From Bacteroidota bacterium (GTDB lineage Bacteria; Bacteroidota; Bacteroidia; Bacteroidales; SKPS01), in the NCBI GenBank assembly GCA_022709695.1, contig JAKLII010000004.1, positions 124,001 to 188,000 on the forward strand: a stretch of DNA of 64,000 nt, given 5' to 3'. Positions 61,128 to 64,000 of the stretch are shown here, piece after piece (within the stretch, counting starts at the first letter, position 1; each line of letters starts with the position of its first letter). Under the pieces are notes generated by a model, which was not told where the DNA came from, did no database searches, and was given only the letters and a program-made list of their open reading frames with translations. The position numbers and the translations under genes were made by a program.

Positions 61128-61766
61128 CTAAAAATCCAGAATCTTTTGTCCGGGAATGCAATATATTCCATCTTTTAGCACTTTGACGGAAGAAATCATC
61201 GCTTCCGCCAATCGTATGGTGGAGATGGGCTTCTGAGCCCGCAGCAAACCCATTCTGTTGAAGAAACCTATGATTCTGGCACCCTGTACTTCGGTGGGCC
61301 GTTCAGCACCCCCGCGGAGCAGCAGTGGCGGACGGAAGATGATAAGCTTGTTGAAGTGAAGCGCTCTGACATCTTCATCCAGCTGCCCTTTCATCCTGCT
61401 GTAAAAGAAGGGTGATTTTGCTGCTGCATTGATGGCCGATACCAGCACGTAGCATGGTACTCCATGCTCCCTTGCAGCTTTGGCAAACTGGTACTGGTAG
61501 GTATGATCCACTTTCCATTGCGATTCCTTACTTCCGGCCAGCTTGCGGGTGGTACCCAGACATGAAAACAGTACGTCCCCTTTTACGTATTCCTTCCACT
61601 CATCGGGATTGTCAAAATCTATCACATGGATCTTTAGCCTTTCATTTTGAATACCCGGATTTCTCCTGACAAATACATCCAGCTGTTGAATTTCATCATC
61701 CTTCAGCAGTAATTCGAGGAGGTCTTTTCCGGTCGCTCCCGTTGCTCCCAGCAATAATACTTTCAT
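61128..61766 (-). CDS. NAD(P)-binding atypical short-chain protein (HTATIP2/YwnB-like)
   Basis: This 212-residue Rossmann-fold protein has the dinucleotide motif LLGATGATGKDLLE at the N-terminus. It also has LFSCLGTTRKLAGSKESQWKVD, YVLVSAINAAAKSPFFYSRMKGQLDEDV (Tyr and Lys of the short-chain pattern) and IFRPPLLLRG. This is the layout of the TIP30/HTATIP2-like, NmrA-related atypical SDR group. Substrate is unknown. It is 24 bases downstream of the fibronectin-III gene. Confidence 0.88.
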   Translation of the reverse strand: MKVLLLGATGATGKDLLELLLKDDEIQQLDVFVRRNPGIQNERLKIHVIDFDNPDEWKEYVKGDVLFSCLGTTRKLAGSKESQWKVDHTYQYQFAKAAREHGVPCYVLVSAINAAAKSPFFYSRMKGQLDEDVRALHFNKLIIFRPPLLLRGGAERPTEVQGARIIGFFNRMGLLRAQKPISTIRLAEAMISSVKVLKDGIYCIPGQKILDF

Positions 61767-61790
61767 GATTCCGCGTAACTCCCAAAAACG

Positions 61791-64000
61791 TTACTTCACC
61801 ATGAGTTTCCGTGCTGCAGACATCTGCTCACCATTGGCGAGACGGATGATGTACAGTCCTGAGGCAATGCCATCAAGGGAATACCGATTTGCTGCCTCAA
61901 GGTCGTAGCACCTCAGCATTTGTCCGTGTACATTGAACAATATCACCTGCCTGTATCCGTCAGTTTCAGTGGAAAGGCTGAAACTTTCCATGGCAGGATT
62001 GGGATAGAGGATAAACTCTTCATCAGCTGACGGTATGTCACCATCTTCATCAGGGTTTAGCATACGGGGGCTTACCGTATTGGGGTCATCCGGCGTGAAG
62101 AAAGTGAGGGAGGGACTCCAGGCACTGATGGTATTGGGTCCGCAGAACGATGCCACCTGTACTTCATAGGTCATGGAATCGATCAGGTTCGTTAACATTC
62201 TTTCCGGGAGCTGGGTAATCTGCTGGATCCAGTTTTGTGCACCGGCCGGCCGGTATCGCAACCTGTAGTGATAGGAACCGGGAACCGGGTTCCAAAGTAC
62301 CTTTGCAGAATGGGCCGTAAGATTGGAAAAGTTCAGCCCCACCGGAGGGAGGCATGGGGATGCCTGAGCCGAAAGGGTTATAAAACTGTCCACAGGGCTA
62401 AGGCTGCTCATATTACCGAGGTTGCCCGCATTGCCTGATATACCGCATGATCTCCTGATCCTGAAATAGTATTTGGTGCTGTCGGACAAATAAGTCAGCA
62501 TCACACCGGGCTGATGGGTTGTTTTCAGCATCCAGTTCCCGGTGCCGGCCTTCTGATAATACACCTGGAAATAACTGCCCTGAGCCGGAGCCATCCAGGT
62601 GATACCGGCTGTGTGGTTGGTGACCTGTCCAACCGTAATACCCGATACCGGCGGGCATGCATTGCCGGCTGCCAGGGTTGTGAAGCTGAGGACTGATGAC
62701 CAGACCCCCTGGGCATTGGAACCACAGAGAGAACTCACCTGATACTCGTACTGCGTGGTATCAAACAGCTGATTCAGGGTAATCACGGACTGCTGGGTCG
62801 TCATGGATTTCCAGAATTGAGAACCTGAAATCCGGTAACGGAGCTGATATGCCATGGCTCCCGGTACCGGTGACCAGGAAATCTTGGCCGAGGTGCTTGT
62901 GATATTGGTGGTCTGTATCCCTGTGGGCGGATTACAAGGATTGGGGATACCGGTAGTGGTAAAGGTATAGACCGGCGAAAAGGCTCCTGTTGCATTTCCC
63001 GGGCAGAAACAACGGACCCTGAACTGATACGGGGTTGTATCCGAAAGGTTGAATATCGTTTTACTGTTCGTGTTGGTGGATACGGTAAACCAGTTATTCA
63101 AACTGGCCTTTTTATAGGAGAGATAATACAAACTCACACCGGGTACGGGATTCCAGCTGATGGTAGCCCAATTGTTTCCAACGGCCGAAACAACAATTCC
63201 GGTTGGCGGAGGACATCCGGTTGAACCGGCAAAGGTTGTGAAAGTAACCATGGCAGACCAGTTGCTCACCGCATTCTGTCCACAGATCGTCCGCACCTGC
63301 AATTCATAACCGGTATTACTGGTCAGGCCGGAGAGGTTAACCCCGGGAGCGGTTGCAGTCATGTTGGACCAGGCCAGTGACCCTGTAATGCGGTATTGAA
63401 TCTGATAGCCCACCCCCCCCTGGACAGCCAGCCAGCTTATTGCAGCGCTATGTGGGGTAATATTTCCTGCTGTAACCCCGGAAGGGACAGGACAGGTTGA
63501 CGCAGTGCCGGACGTGGAAAAAATTCCGGTGGCAGACCAGGCACCCAGGCCAAATCCCTGACAGAAGGATCGTATTTTATACTCATACGGGGTATTGGGA
63601 CTCAGGTTATTCAATGTAATTCCGGGCAGAGAGGTAACCTGATAAGTAGTCCAGCTGGTGGAATTTGCCGGTTTAAAATAGACATAATAGTTTGAAACGC
63701 CTTGAACAGCCGGCCAGGAGAGGGTTACCGAAGTTGCTGCCACTGCAGAAACGGTAATCCCGGCAGGTGGTGGACAAGTACCGTTTGCTGACAGTGTGGT
63801 AAAGGTAAAGATCGGGGACCAGGCACTCTGCAGATTGGACCCGCAGATACTGCGGAGCTGAACTTCATACGTAGTAGAATCCATCAGGTTGTATATGGTC
63901 AGAATTGGAGTTGGAGCAGGAGTCTGAGCTGATAACGGGCTCCATGCATTGGTGCCCGCCACCCTGTACTGTAGCTGGCAGTAAATGGCTCCCGGTGCCG
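61791..64000 (-). CDS. Fibronectin type III repeat T9SS protein, 5' end outside the window
   Basis: The frame stays open to the right edge, and the codons beyond 63962 (APGAIYCQLQYRVAG) continue a repeat. The true start is therefore outside; at least 736 residues are here. Six complete FN3 units of ~95 residues are seen, each opening with a Cys-Pro-Pro type linker (CPPPAGITVSA, CPVPSGVTAGN, CPPPTGIVVSA, CNPPTGIQTTN, CPPVSGITVGQ, CLPPVGLNFSN). Each contains YEVQVRSICG-like strands. The C-terminus is a type A sorting domain (LYPNPAMESFSL, ILFNVHGQML, SGLYIIRLANG). It is probably a surface adhesin or the tail of a larger enzyme. Confidence 0.9.
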   Translation of the reverse strand, partial: APGAIYCQLQYRVAGTNAWSPLSAQTPAPTPILTIYNLMDSTTYEVQLRSICGSNLQSAWSPIFTFTTLSANGTCPPPAGITVSAVAATSVTLSWPAVQGVSNYYVYFKPANSTSWTTYQVTSLPGITLNNLSPNTPYEYKIRSFCQGFGLGAWSATGIFSTSGTASTCPVPSGVTAGNITPHSAAISWLAVQGGVGYQIQYRITGSLAWSNMTATAPGVNLSGLTSNTGYELQVRTICGQNAVSNWSAMVTFTTFAGSTGCPPPTGIVVSAVGNNWATISWNPVPGVSLYYLSYKKASLNNWFTVSTNTNSKTIFNLSDTTPYQFRVRCFCPGNATGAFSPVYTFTTTGIPNPCNPPTGIQTTNITSTSAKISWSPVPGAMAYQLRYRISGSQFWKSMTTQQSVITLNQLFDTTQYEYQVSSLCGSNAQGVWSSVLSFTTLAAGNACPPVSGITVGQVTNHTAGITWMAPAQGSYFQVYYQKAGTGNWMLKTTHQPGVMLTYLSDSTKYYFRIRRSCGISGNAGNLGNMSSLSPVDSFITLSAQASPCLPPVGLNFSNLTAHSAKVLWNPVPGSYHYRLRYRPAGAQNWIQQITQLPERMLTNLIDSMTYEVQVASFCGPNTISAWSPSLTFFTPDDPNTVSPRMLNPDEDGDIPSADEEFILYPNPAMESFSLSTETDGYRQVILFNVHGQMLRCYDLEAANRYSLDGIASGLYIIRLANGEQMSAARKLMVK

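Overview
The window comes from a member of the Bacteroidota, most likely class Bacteroidia; I cannot fix the genus. The evidence is: six proteins with (or consistent with) C-terminal type IX secretion (T9SS) sorting domains; about twenty TAnnTTTG promoter -7 elements of the Bacteroidetes sigma-ABfr type, often written TACCTTTG or TATCTTTG just before a gene; few clear Shine-Dalgarno sites; a BtuB/BtuG cobalamin locus; a fused FeoA-FeoB; and a bifunctional RibBA.

Layout. 0-3 kb: two small lipoproteins, an FMN-dependent nitronate monooxygenase-like enzyme and a lipocalin-like lipoprotein. 3-6.4 kb: an envelope glycosylation operon (GT39/ArnT-like transferase, polyprenyl-phosphate glycosyltransferase, flippase-like membrane protein). 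6.5-8.6 kb: ornithine carbamoyltransferase and carbamate kinase. 8.6-12.9 kb: GT87-like membrane protein, a T9SS beta-propeller protein and tRNA methylthiotransferase MtaB. 13-25 kb: envelope biogenesis and cofactor genes (TamB-like, RibBA, a GT4 transferase, the lgt-inositol monophosphatase-LptF/G operon, a Wzy-like polymerase). 25-34.7 kb: arginine decarboxylase, TsaD, a thioesterase, RecQ plus 3-methyladenine glycosylase, an ankyrin/beta-barrel protein, a small lipoprotein, a Nudix hydrolase and OsmC. 35-41 kb: two T9SS surface proteins, the first preceded by a 30-base AG microsatellite. 41-44.7 kb: cobalamin riboswitch, BtuB and BtuG. 44.7-52.2 kb: FeoAB, a lipoprotein, a giant secreted PHP-phosphoesterase and a small Cys-rich membrane protein.

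52.2-61 kb is the accessory region. A tRNA-Met(CAU) gene is the target of an integrated 6.5-kb element. A 54-base direct repeat (tRNA 3' end plus its terminator) flanks it at 52309-52362 and 58833-58886. The element carries a tyrosine recombinase split over two overlapping frames, an HTH protein, a phage/plasmid type replication-initiator homologue, two unfamiliar proteins and two exported-protein cargo genes. A third, degenerate copy of the same repeat lies at 60869-60921. Between the second and third copies sits only a seven-repeat T9SS propeller gene, so a second, decayed element in tandem is likely. This tRNA-Met hot spot is the most unusual part of the window.

61-64 kb: an NAD(P)-binding protein and a fibronectin-III T9SS protein that runs off the right edge. 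Intergenic regions hold several families of short dispersed and tandem low-complexity repeats.
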